A stretch of 46,028 nt of DNA, taken from positions 1 to 46,028 of the forward strand of contig PYJD01000019.1 of NCBI GenBank assembly GCA_003635315.1, read 5' to 3'. The translations under genes were made by a program, and so were the position numbers. The notes below the pieces were generated by a model. The model was not told where the DNA came from. It did no database searches and worked only from the letters and a program-made list of their open reading frames with translations. This stretch comes from Candidatus Poribacteria bacterium. Its GTDB lineage: Bacteria; Poribacteria; WGA-4E; WGA-3G. This document shows, in pieces, positions 22,194 through 30,079 of the stretch. Each line of letters starts with the position of its first letter. Within the stretch, counting starts at the first letter, position 1.

Positions 22194-23453
22194 ATGTGGA
22201 GTCGAGGTTTTCTTTCTCTCTGCATCATAGTGTTTGTAGTTGGGTTGATTACAGGTCCTGTACATCATTTCTTCCCAGTATACATAAAGGAAGTCTTGGG
22301 TGAAAACCCGTTATATGCAGCATTATTACGTGCAATCCCCATCGGACTTGGTGGTATTACAGCACTCATCGGAGGTAAACTATGTGACCGCTTTGGTCGA
22401 AAACTGACATTACTCATCGGTATAACTGGGGCTATTGTAATTGGGAGTCTGTTTACTACGGAAATACCTTTATTTATATGGGGTATCTTGTGCTATGAAG
22501 GTGTTGCATCAGGATTCAAAACCGCAGGAGGGCAAACATACCTTATTAGTTCAGTAACACCGGAACGATTAGGGACAGCAACCGGTATCTACTTTATCAG
22601 TAGCACAGTTGGAAGTGCTATCGGTAATGCCTTTGCTGGAGAAATAATATCTGGCAGACATTTCAACAGTACTGTTGAAAGTGCCATGGATGATGCAATT
22701 GCTGGTGAGATAATATCTCGAGGACATTTCAGTAATTTTGGTATTGGCGCTATAATCCTATCAGGATTAGTATTTATATGTGCTTGTATATTCCTACCAC
22801 GTCTTAATAGACCAAGTGATACCACACAGAAAAAGGAGGGAAGTTGGAAATCAACACTGAATAAAGGAAAGTATTTTGATTTATTACGTCGCTCTGATAT
22901 TTGGATGTTAATAGGGTTGCGTGTGTTTCCAACATACTATTGGGGTTCTGTAAATCTTTTGATGCCGATACTAATTCATAGTATCGCTGGAGAGAGAGCT
23001 ACCGGTTATTACGGAACTTTCAGTTTACTATTTGCTTTTACATGCCAATTCGCCATCGGAAGAATATGTGATGTTGTGGGACACCGTTTCCCCGCACTAT
23101 TGACGAATGGTATTATCACAATTCTTGCTTTCGGTTTAGCTGCCTTTCACGATTCATTCTTTACCCTTGAGCTATTTGGGATACTGGGTGCTGGTGCAGC
23201 TTGGGGACTTTCTACAACTATTCCAAGATTCATTAATGAGTTTACGGATTCTGAAGAGAAAGGACATGGTGTCGGTATTACGCATTTAGCTTGGAGCACT
23301 GGATTTCTCCTTGGATATGTTGTCAGTGGCATACTAATTAATATATCTGTTCATACACCTTTTATTGTTGCAGGATTATTCCTGATGTGTTCAACCTGTA
23401 TTGCCTATAAACTATGGAATACTCATAAAAAAATAAGGAAGGAACTTCCATGA
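22194..23453 (+). CDS. Major facilitator superfamily transporter
   Basis: 419 aa with about 12 hydrophobic helices. The first helix starts at once (FLSLCIIVFVVGLITGPVHH). The MFS loop 2-3 signature is present as GGKLCDRFGRKLTL (about 60-73). The second half starts near 230 (LRRSDIWMLIGLRVFPTYYW). Residues 141-184 contain a near-perfect 22-residue tandem duplication (AGEIISGRHF and AGEIISRGHF) in the central loop, unusual for the family. No SD is evident before ATG 22194, and the start abuts the MITE repeat, so the element may have replaced the original 5' region. The stop overlaps the next ATG by 4 nt, which pairs the transporter with a sugar-binding-fold protein and suggests sugar or glycoside transport. 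Confidence 0.9.
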   Translation: MWSRGFLSLCIIVFVVGLITGPVHHFFPVYIKEVLGENPLYAALLRAIPIGLGGITALIGGKLCDRFGRKLTLLIGITGAIVIGSLFTTEIPLFIWGILCYEGVASGFKTAGGQTYLISSVTPERLGTATGIYFISSTVGSAIGNAFAGEIISGRHFNSTVESAMDDAIAGEIISRGHFSNFGIGAIILSGLVFICACIFLPRLNRPSDTTQKKEGSWKSTLNKGKYFDLLRRSDIWMLIGLRVFPTYYWGSVNLLMPILIHSIAGERATGYYGTFSLLFAFTCQFAIGRICDVVGHRFPALLTNGIITILAFGLAAFHDSFFTLELFGILGAGAAWGLSTTIPRFINEFTDSEEKGHGVGITHLAWSTGFLLGYVVSGILINISVHTPFIVAGLFLMCSTCIAYKLWNTHKKIRKELP

Positions 23454-23977
23454 TTATTGCTGAACTCGATTTAGAAAACGCTGAACATCTTGACCTTACA
23501 AATGCCCAATGGCGTTATGCTGACGGACTTGTTCCGGGTGAACCCAATGGGGGATTGGTTGATCAAATGCCAGAAACACCAGCACGACTCGCTGATTATG
23601 ACGATTCAGGATGGGATGTCTGCGAGAATATACAAGAGATCGTCTCAACTGGATTCTGTTTTGGTTGGTATCGTATAACTGTCACTTTACCTGAAGAAGT
23701 TGATGGCAAATCAATCGCTGGTTCTAAAGTGTGGTTTCATACCTGTATTGATGATTACGGAGAAGTCTGGGTTGATGGTGAAATTGACTTGGCTTTTGGT
23801 AAGTCTGGACGTGGTGCTGCTTCAGGTTTTAACGCGCCTCAAAGAGTTATTGTATCCGAAAGTGCGGAACCCGGGGCTCAGCATGTGTTGGCATGTTTAG
23901 CTGTAAATGGACCGTTTGCAAGACCTGGCGGCGGTATTTTTCTACGGTTTGCCAAGCTTGAGTTTGAACAGGAATAA
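23450..23977 (+). CDS. Galactose-binding-like (GH2 sugar-binding fold) protein
   Basis: 175 aa without signal peptide. SD AAGGAAGGAAC lies before ATG 23450, which overlaps the MFS stop (ATGA). The pattern DDSGWDVCENIQEIVSTGFC, then WYRITVTLPEEVDGKSIAGS, KVWFHTCIDDYGEVWVDGEI and a C-terminal LRFAKLEFE strand is the jelly-roll sugar-binding domain found at the N-terminus of GH2 beta-galactosidases (DxxW, WYR, VDDYxEVWVNG). It stands alone, without a catalytic barrel, so it is probably a binding or accessory protein acting in the cytoplasm on what the MFS protein imports. That coupling is inferred from gene overlap. Confidence 0.8.
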   Translation: MIIAELDLENAEHLDLTNAQWRYADGLVPGEPNGGLVDQMPETPARLADYDDSGWDVCENIQEIVSTGFCFGWYRITVTLPEEVDGKSIAGSKVWFHTCIDDYGEVWVDGEIDLAFGKSGRGAASGFNAPQRVIVSESAEPGAQHVLACLAVNGPFARPGGGIFLRFAKLEFEQE

Positions 23978-23994
23978 GCCTTTCAAGTTATTTG

Positions 23995-24015
23995 GGGGTG
24001 GCAGTTTGCTACCCC
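23995..24015 (+). terminator. Hairpin between the sugar-binding gene and queC
   Basis: GGGGTGGCA (23995-24003) pairs with TGCTACCCC (24007-24015, one G-U pair) across a 3-nt loop, followed by TAATTTAAT. A stable stem but a weak T tract; could be a terminator or attenuator ahead of queC. Confidence 0.45.
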
Positions 24016-24034
24016 TAATTTAATGGACTAAGAA

Positions 24035-24754
24035 TTGTCAATCACACCAACATCCCACAATCATAAAAACCTATCCAAAGCTGTTGTATTGTTAAGTGGT
24101 GGATTGGATTCCACAACTACTTTAGCAATTGCGCGGTCAGAGGGATATGAAACCTATGCATTGAGTTTTCGATATGGGCAGAGAAACAGTGTGGAACTTA
24201 GATGTGCTGAAAATAATGCAAGAATATTGGGAGCAAAACAACATACAATTATTGATATAGATCTCCGTATATTTGGGGCATCTGCTTTGACGGCTGATAT
24301 TGATGTGCCTAAAGACCGAACGGATAAGGTAATGACTTCAGGTATACCCATTACCTACGTTCCCGCCAGAAATACCATCTTTCTCTCCTATGCACTTTCC
24401 TGGGCTGAAGTGCTTTCTTCCGATACTATTTTCACGGGAGTCAATGCTGTTGACTATAGTGGTTACCCAGATTGTCGTCCAGAATATATACAGGCTTATC
24501 AGAAGATGGCAAACCTCGCAACACAAGCTGGAGTAGAAGGTAAAACAGAACTAAAAATATGTACCCCGCTGATTGAGAAAACAAAGGCAGAAATAATAAA
24601 AATTGGTACGGATCTCGGTGTTGATTATAGTCATACCTTAAGTTGTTATGATCCTGATTCTGATGCAAGAGCTTGTGGGAGATGTGATAGTTGTCAACTC
24701 CGAAAAAGAGGATTTGTTGAAGCAGGAATTCCTGATCCAACACGTTATAGTTAG
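24035..24754 (+). CDS. queC: 7-cyano-7-deazaguanine synthase
   Basis: 239 aa, the usual QueC length. PP-loop ATPase motif [15 protein letters not shown] (18-32), [12 protein letters not shown] (44-55), the conserved [18 protein letters not shown] (107-124), [18 protein letters not shown], and C-terminal zinc site with Cys209, then Cys218-x2-Cys221-x2-Cys224 ([20 protein letters not shown]). It converts 7-carboxy-7-deazaguanine to preQ0 in queuosine synthesis. The start is TTG 24035, since no ATG lies upstream of the PP loop in frame. No queD, queE or queF is nearby. The gene sits directly in front of the tandem HAD genes with 11 nt spacing. Confidence 0.95.
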   Translation: MSITPTSHNHKNLSKAVVLLSGGLDSTTTLAIARSEGYETYALSFRYGQRNSVELRCAENNARILGAKQHTIIDIDLRIFGASALTADIDVPKDRTDKVMTSGIPITYVPARNTIFLSYALSWAEVLSSDTIFTGVNAVDYSGYPDCRPEYIQAYQKMANLATQAGVEGKTELKICTPLIEKTKAEIIKIGTDLGVDYSHTLSCYDPDSDARACGRCDSCQLRKRGFVEAGIPDPTRYS

Positions 24755-24765
24755 AGTGAGTTTAT

Positions 24766-25482
24766 ATGATAAAAGCGGTATTCTTTGATTTTTACTGGAC
24801 TTTAGGTGTTTGGGGACAACCACTTGAAGATAGAATTCAAAAGATCGCAGAACGATATGACTTTGAAATTGATTGGGATAAATACGCAGTCGCGGTCATG
24901 AGTTTGTATGGGGATGCATCCGGATCAGATACAAAAACACATTCACTATTTGGAACAATGGAAAGAATCGTTAAAAGTTATGGGGAATTTATCAAACAAC
25001 TCGGTGTTGAAAAATATGTAGGTCAGATTACATGGGAATTGTTGCAATCCGAACATTCACTCTTTGCTGCCAATAATGCAACCCTTTATAATGACACTAT
25101 TCCAACATTGAAACACCTGAAAAAGGAAGGATATAAAATAGCAATTGTCTCCAATTGGGATACACCATTATTTCCCTTATTAGAACGACTGGGTATTGCA
25201 CATTATTTTGACACCATCACTGCTTCACATGATGAACGTGTGCGTTCAGCTAAACCGGATCCACATATCTTTGAGTATACTCTTAAGAAAGTTGGGGTTA
25301 CCGCTGAAGAAACTGTTCATGTGGGTGATACTTTCGAAGCGGATATTATTGGTGCTCAAGGTGTTGGGATTCGTCCAATTCTTATTGATCGTGTGGGTTC
25401 ACAAGAAGGCAGATGGGATGAAACAATTAAAAATTTATCAGAGTTACCAGAACTTCTTGCTGGTTCCGTTTGTACTCTTTAA
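24766..25482 (+). CDS. HAD-superfamily hydrolase, tandem copy 1
   Basis: 238 aa. Motif I is FFDFYWTLG (Asp nucleophile, Tyr in place of the second Asp, as in several HAD subgroups), motif II IVSNWDTPL (about 127-135), motif III Lys in SAKPDPHIFE, motif IV HVGDTFEADIIGA. The helical cap lies between motifs I and II. This arrangement fits REG-2/HDHD3-like phosphatases of small molecules. ATG lies 11 nt after queC, with GAGTGAG nearby but no strong SD. It shares a transcript with queC and with its paralogue 12 nt downstream. The C-terminal half is nearly identical to that paralogue while the N-terminal half has diverged. Confidence 0.9.
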   Translation: MIKAVFFDFYWTLGVWGQPLEDRIQKIAERYDFEIDWDKYAVAVMSLYGDASGSDTKTHSLFGTMERIVKSYGEFIKQLGVEKYVGQITWELLQSEHSLFAANNATLYNDTIPTLKHLKKEGYKIAIVSNWDTPLFPLLERLGIAHYFDTITASHDERVRSAKPDPHIFEYTLKKVGVTAEETVHVGDTFEADIIGAQGVGIRPILIDRVGSQEGRWDETIKNLSELPELLAGSVCTL

Positions 25483-25494
25483 ACCAAGGAATTT

Positions 25495-26196
25495 ATGGTA
25501 AAAGCGGTTTTCTTCGATTTTTACAAAACTCTTTCTTTTTGGGGAGAGGATACGTTTAAAGCAAGTCTAAAAAGAATAGTAGAAAATTATGGTGAAGAAG
25601 TTAATTGGGATCATTATGGTATAGCAATAAAAGATTTTTTTGTAGATACTCCTGTGTCTAATACTGCTATGGATTCATTACTGGATTCGGTAATGGCTAC
25701 AATGATTCGGGAGTGTGATTTTATAAGAAAATTGGGTATTCAGGATCATGTAGAACAAATCGCATGGGAACTCTTGCAATCTGGTCACCCGCTATTTGCT
25801 GTTACTGATGCTACACTATACGACGATGTTGTACCAACCCTTCAACATTTAGGAGAAGCGGATATTATCTTAGCGATTGTCTCAAATTGGGTTACACCGT
25901 TATTCCCGTTATTAGAACGACTGGGTATTGCCCACTATTTTCACACCATCACGGCTTCACATGATGTGCGCGTCCGATCCATGAAACCGGATCCACATAT
26001 CTTTGAGTATACTCTCAAAAAAGTAGGTGTCACTGCTGAAGAAACTGTTCACGTGGGTGATACCTTTGATGCAGACATCGTCGGCGCGCAGGGGGTTGGG
26101 ATTCGTCCGATATTGCTTGACCGAAACGGCACACAAACCAGCAGATGGGAGGAAACGATTCAGAATCTTGCTGAATTGCCGGAATTGCTCATTTAG
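25495..26196 (+). CDS. HAD-superfamily hydrolase, tandem copy 2
   Basis: 233 aa, paralogue of the preceding gene. Motif I FFDFYKTLSFWG, motif II IVSNWVTPL, motif III SMKPDPHIFE, motif IV HVGDTFDADIVGA; all catalytic residues are kept, so both copies are likely active. SD AAGGAA 7 nt upstream. From about 25868 onward the DNA closely follows copy 1 (from about 25142), including a 32-nt identical tract (from the KPDPHIF codons), whereas the cap region differs strongly. This suggests gene conversion of the core with selection for a different cap, hence a different substrate. The gene has no evident terminator; the gap 26197-26324 shows nothing else. Confidence 0.9.
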   Translation: MVKAVFFDFYKTLSFWGEDTFKASLKRIVENYGEEVNWDHYGIAIKDFFVDTPVSNTAMDSLLDSVMATMIRECDFIRKLGIQDHVEQIAWELLQSGHPLFAVTDATLYDDVVPTLQHLGEADIILAIVSNWVTPLFPLLERLGIAHYFHTITASHDVRVRSMKPDPHIFEYTLKKVGVTAEETVHVGDTFDADIVGAQGVGIRPILLDRNGTQTSRWEETIQNLAELPELLI

Positions 26197-26324
26197 TTCA
26201 TAGTTCTATATACATCAACAGTATGTAAAGTTTCATATCCTATAGCAGAAACGAATAAAAATATGCCTTTGTCAGAGACCACGATCACAAGTTCGCCGAT
26301 ATGGTAAAAACATCGCATAGGAGA

Positions 26325-26639
26325 CTACTCGCTCTGTTCCGCGGGAGGTGAAGGCGGATCTATATATATCTTACCTTGAGCTCTGCGTTCTTTCTCTTTT
26401 GCTTTCAAGTAATCGTAGAGTTCCTCTAAGGAATTAAATTGGGCAGAAAATTCTGCTTTCATTCGATAACACTCTTCAAGGATAGGATCTGTCTGTGGTT
26501 CAAGTTGCTCTTTCATCTGCATTTCCTCCATTAACGCCGCAGGTGTACAGAGAGTTGTTGGTCGGTATCCAGCGGTTAGACAAATGTCAGTAATATGCTG
26601 CCGCTTGGTTTCATTAACGACAACCGTATAGTGTACCAT
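26325..26639 (-). CDS. Small hypothetical protein downstream of the larA-like gene
   Basis: 104 aa. It begins MVHYTVVVNETKRQHITDIC with a short beta strand, followed by a helical, charged C-terminal half (NSLEELYDYLKAKEKERRAQ) and a Pro-rich acidic tail (PPSPPAEQSE). No family is recognised and there is no strong SD before ATG 26639. It lies 21 nt after the LarA-like gene on the same strand and is probably co-transcribed. An HTH is not apparent, although RQHITDICLTAGYRPTT could form a short helical pair. Soluble, cytoplasmic by appearance. Confidence 0.65.
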   Translation of the reverse strand: MVHYTVVVNETKRQHITDICLTAGYRPTTLCTPAALMEEMQMKEQLEPQTDPILEECYRMKAEFSAQFNSLEELYDYLKAKEKERRAQGKIYIDPPSPPAEQSE

Positions 26640-26660
26640 CCAACGGACGCATTAGCCATT

Positions 26661-27938
26661 CTATTTCTCAAATCGTGACCGTAGTGCCCATAAACCCTGT
26701 CCCGGTTCACTAATATAGAAAACATCACCAGTGTTGAACCCATCAACAAGATTTGTAGGATTATATTCAGAAAGGACTTCGTCTAAAGATCTCCATTCAT
26801 AACCAACCGATTCAATTTCGTCTTTCGAGAGATGTTCAGTGGCGTATACAACCTTAAAACGTCCTTCCGTACTCCCGTGAATTAGATGTGCTGCTGCGGA
26901 TAGATTATCTTGTAATTCCTGATTTTCCTCTACTGCTTTCAGTGTAGTAGGTGTGCCACGATATCCATATTTACGTATAAGTCTATCAATTTCGGTATCT
27001 TCACCAAATTCACATAATCCAGGAGCAATAATAGTCAATTCTCCATCATCTGCCATAGCCATTCGTGTGCGATAAATAGCCTTATTTCCAAGCCAAGTGC
27101 TTTTGAATTCTCTCGGATCTAAGTAGACAACAACCTTTTTCAACGGTTCATCTAAAAAGGTCATATTCACATTTCTACTCAATTCAGCTGCTGTTTCAAA
27201 AGTGACCGCATCATCACCGATGAAAAGTCCACGCATGATGCGATCCCCTTCAACGTCAACATCCATGACACTCATGACATACACAATTCCAAGTTGTTTC
27301 AGATAATGTGTATGGGCATAGTTTAGAACTCTTCTGACTGATGTATCAGTTCGACCCATCAATCTTTCCATACCATCCACCGCACCTAAGAAATGGGATT
27401 TATTGATCATTTCCACACCACCAGCACCGACAAGAATATTTTTGAATCCATTTGCTATCCCAATTACTTCATGCGGAATCACTTGTCCTACTGAAATAAT
27501 GAGTTCATAATCTCCCTCAACAAGACGACTGTTAACAGCAACTGGAATACTATAATCCAGTTTACCAACTGATACCTCGTGTACAAATTCAGATGGCACT
27601 TCTCCAAAATGGTAAAGTCCAGTTCTCCAGTGATGTTCATGGTACGTTGCTTTCGGTAAATCACCATACATCTCTGATATTTGATCAACGGTCATCGGAG
27701 AATGTGTTCCGATTGCAGGCAGGATATCAAATACCTGTCCATTGGCAGCATCCCAAAGTTCATAGAGAATACGGGTAAGTTCACCTGCGTTTGAATGTAG
27801 GCGCGTTATATCAGGTGGAACAACCAAGATCTTCTTTGGTGTTCCACCTAACTTGAGGAGTGCTTCTTGTAGCAACGCACGTTTTTCTTCAGTTGTAATG
27901 ACGGTGTCTCTTCCACCATGGGCAATGTAGGTTGACAT
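26661..27938 (-). CDS. LarA/DUF2088 family protein (nickel-dependent racemase-like)
   Basis: 425 aa, the usual LarA length; SD AGGAG 11 nt upstream of ATG. N-terminal domain: VVPPDITRLHSNAGEL (39-54; the conserved D-x-T-R), DILPAIGTHSPMT (71-83) with the catalytic-type His, and GQVIPHEVIGIANGFKNILV (about 152-171), where PHE and the later Lys match the region that binds the nickel-pincer cofactor in LarA. The C-terminal domain includes ELTIIAPGLCEFGEDTEIDR. Known LarA enzymes racemise lactate or other 2-hydroxy acids. No larB, larC or larE genes for cofactor synthesis are in the window, so the cofactor must come from elsewhere or the protein uses another chemistry. It is flanked by a secreted LamG-like gene and a small gene on the same strand. 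Confidence 0.87.
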   Translation of the reverse strand: MSTYIAHGGRDTVITTEEKRALLQEALLKLGGTPKKILVVPPDITRLHSNAGELTRILYELWDAANGQVFDILPAIGTHSPMTVDQISEMYGDLPKATYHEHHWRTGLYHFGEVPSEFVHEVSVGKLDYSIPVAVNSRLVEGDYELIISVGQVIPHEVIGIANGFKNILVGAGGVEMINKSHFLGAVDGMERLMGRTDTSVRRVLNYAHTHYLKQLGIVYVMSVMDVDVEGDRIMRGLFIGDDAVTFETAAELSRNVNMTFLDEPLKKVVVYLDPREFKSTWLGNKAIYRTRMAMADDGELTIIAPGLCEFGEDTEIDRLIRKYGYRGTPTTLKAVEENQELQDNLSAAAHLIHGSTEGRFKVVYATEHLSKDEIESVGYEWRSLDEVLSEYNPTNLVDGFNTGDVFYISEPGQGLWALRSRFEK

Positions 27939-28040
27939 ATTTTAACTTTCTCCTGCAGATCGGTATGGATAAACGAAAGAGTGGAAGGATGAAAGAACGG
28001 AAGGAATTTGGGAACCTATCCTTTCTCTTCATGCTTTCCT

Positions 28041-28781
28041 TTAATAGGTATTCTTTATCGCGCCCCAAGTCGTGCTTAGTTTATCCTGTGGTTCAACTGG
28101 TAGAACGAAATCATCAACCGAATCACCGATAAAGAGGTTATCTATATACACAAGACCGTAATTTCCAAACTTACCGGTTTTGAATGTACCATCTTGACCT
28201 TCTGTTGCAGGATCAATGTTATCAAATGGTGTGTTGTCTTTACGATCTTTCAGCTTAAATATGAATTCGTCACCAGAAAGCGTGAGTTGTGCACGATACC
28301 AAACTTCAGGTCTATTTTCTACTGAACCTGCCTTAATTTGTGCCCAACCTCCTTGCCGCTTGTAAAAGTGGTAATCTCTACCACCTTGTCTTCGGTCACT
28401 CAAGTAGAATTTCTCATTATCTTGAAAACGGAAGACGACCCCCATATAGAAGTCATCTGGAAACATCATATCCCATTCCGCAACGTAATCACTCCAACTG
28501 TCTTCTCCAACCACATAGATTGAACCACCCACATCGTGTCGAGACGCATTGGATGGATTGGTTGATGTTTTGAGTACTTTATTTCTCGTGTCTTCCGGAT
28601 CAGCAACGACTTCTGCCTGTGTTTTGCCATCAAATCCTATTTCCCATTTATCGGGTTCATTACCGATAGTATCTTTCTCAAAATCGTCATGAAAGAACAA
28701 CTTTGCTGAAGCGTTCACAGATGCAAAGACGAACAGTGTTAACAGTATAAAGAAAGTAAATAATAGATATGAAAAACGCAT
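28041..28781 (-). CDS. Secreted concanavalin-like protein with C-terminal KLxTTWG motif
   Basis: 246 aa. Strong SD (GGAGGAA) before ATG 28781. Signal peptide residues 1-26 (MRFSYLLFTFFILLTLFVFA). The mature part is one beta jelly roll: FFHDDFEKDTIGNEPDKWEI (29-48), WSDYVAEWDMMFPDDFYMGV, VFRFQDNEKFYLSDRR, and GNYGLVYIDNLFIGDSVDD, as in LamG/DUF1080-like glycan-associated domains. The final 20 residues, LPVEPQDKLSTTWGAIKNTY, follow the domain and match the tail of the otherwise unlike protein at 11692. It is transcribed away from sbcD from a divergent promoter region and precedes the LarA-like gene by about 100 nt. Confidence 0.87.
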   Translation of the reverse strand: MRFSYLLFTFFILLTLFVFASVNASAKLFFHDDFEKDTIGNEPDKWEIGFDGKTQAEVVADPEDTRNKVLKTSTNPSNASRHDVGGSIYVVGEDSWSDYVAEWDMMFPDDFYMGVVFRFQDNEKFYLSDRRQGGRDYHFYKRQGGWAQIKAGSVENRPEVWYRAQLTLSGDEFIFKLKDRKDNTPFDNIDPATEGQDGTFKTGKFGNYGLVYIDNLFIGDSVDDFVLPVEPQDKLSTTWGAIKNTY

Positions 28782-28812
28782 ATTTCCTCCAATAATTATT
28801 ATCTATTTTCAC

Positions 28813-28841
28813 TTGAATAATAATCGGAATAAGTATATCAT
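28813..28841 (+). promoter_or_regulatory. Divergent promoter pair, sbcD and LamG-like gene, with overlapping -10 boxes
   Basis: Plus strand: TTGAAT (28813-28818), a 17-bp spacer, TATCAT (28836-28841), for sbcD. Minus strand: an extended -10 TGATATACT with TATACT at 28832-28837, for the LamG-like gene; its -35 is poor. The two -10 boxes overlap by 2 bp, so the promoters would exclude each other. Confidence 0.45.
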
Positions 28842-28876
28842 AATTACAGACTGTATAGTTAAAAAATGAGGTATTA

Positions 28877-30079
28877 ATGCGTATTTTACATACTGCCGAT
28901 TGGCATATAGGAAAAAAACTACATGAACGATCTCGACATGATGAACATAAACAATTTCTGGAATGGCTCTTAGAAAGAATAAAGCAACATGATATAGAAC
29001 TTCTCCTTGTTTCAGGTGATATCTTCGATACCTCCCTCCCTTCAGCAGAAGCGACAAAACTCTATTACGAGTTCCTTTACAAACTTTCCAATGAAACTAA
29101 CACATATACAGTAATTATTGCTGGTAACCACGATTCAGCACGTCATTTGGAGGCACCACGTGAATTCCTTAAGATGGGACGAATCTACGTTGTTGGACTT
29201 GCCAATGAACCGTCTGAATGCGTTTTTACTATTCCTCCCGAAAATCCACAGGTGGCTGTTGCAGCAGTGCCATATCTTTCCGAAAGTGAACTCGAACATA
29301 TCTCTTTTGAAACAGAAGTAGAAAAAAGCGAGAGATATCGGGAACGAATCAAATCATTATATTCTGAATGTGTTACCGGTTTACCTAAAAACCTTCCAAA
29401 AATTCTAATGGGTCATTTTTATGTTGAGGGTGGTACTGTGAGTGGTTCCGAAAGAAAAACACAAGGTGAACCTTTCAACGAATCCCAACCAAACATACGA
29501 ATTGGTGGGGCATCGGCTGTACATGCAAATGATTTTCCTGATGGTGTTGATTATGTTGCCCTTGGACATCTCCATAGACCCCAGAGCATAAAGGGAAAAA
29601 AATATCCAATCCGATATTCCGGTTCACCGATCCCTTTAAGATTTAGTGAAATTGATTATCGAAAAAAGATATACATACTTGATATATCTGAGAATGGAAC
29701 ATTGGAAGAAGAAGAGATTGAAGTTCCTATATTTAAAGAATTATGTCTTGTTGAGGGAGATGAAACCACGGTGCTCGGAATGGCTATGACAGGGGATTGG
29801 ATAGATAAATATATACAGGTTAAATTGAAAGTAAAGAAAAATAAACCGGGTATCAGTGATGAAATAAGGAGTAAATTTAATGATCGTGGGGGTGACGTAT
29901 TAACAATTGAGTTAGAACTACCAGATACAGATGAAGGACCTCTTATACAGGTTGAAGATATGGATCAACCAGAAGAAATTTTTATACAGTATCATAATGC
30001 AAATTATGGTAATCCGCCAGATGAAACATTAACACAAACATTTAGCGAATTACTCAAAATAGTTAAGGAATCTAAATGA
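28877..30079 (+). CDS. sbcD: Nuclease SbcCD subunit D
   Basis: 400 aa. The calcineurin-like metallophosphoesterase motifs are all present: MRILHTADWHIGKKL (1-15, D-x-H), SGDIFDT (46-52), AGNHDSARHLEAPREFL (about 81-97), MGHFYVEGG (about 178-186) and ALGHLHRPQ (about 230-238). The C-terminal capping domain continues to residue 400. With SbcC it forms the Mre11-Rad50-type complex that opens hairpins and trims blocked DNA ends; palindromes like those in the MITEs here are typical substrates. Its GAGGTATTA spacing (GAGG 5 nt before ATG) is a usable SD. The stop overlaps the sbcC ATG by 4 nt. Confidence 0.97.
   Translation: MRILHTADWHIGKKLHERSRHDEHKQFLEWLLERIKQHDIELLLVSGDIFDTSLPSAEATKLYYEFLYKLSNETNTYTVIIAGNHDSARHLEAPREFLKMGRIYVVGLANEPSECVFTIPPENPQVAVAAVPYLSESELEHISFETEVEKSERYRERIKSLYSECVTGLPKNLPKILMGHFYVEGGTVSGSERKTQGEPFNESQPNIRIGGASAVHANDFPDGVDYVALGHLHRPQSIKGKKYPIRYSGSPIPLRFSEIDYRKKIYILDISENGTLEEEEIEVPIFKELCLVEGDETTVLGMAMTGDWIDKYIQVKLKVKKNKPGISDEIRSKFNDRGGDVLTIELELPDTDEGPLIQVEDMDQPEEIFIQYHNANYGNPPDETLTQTFSELLKIVKESK

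Noticed and set aside
23995..24060. preQ1 riboswitch ahead of queC
   Set aside because: The hairpin has only a 3-nt loop and lacks the A-rich tail that forms the pseudoknot; terminator-like is the better reading.
24441..24743. 100-codon ORF antisense to queC
   Set aside because: queC is intact with all motifs; the antisense frame has no SD and no recognisable sequence.
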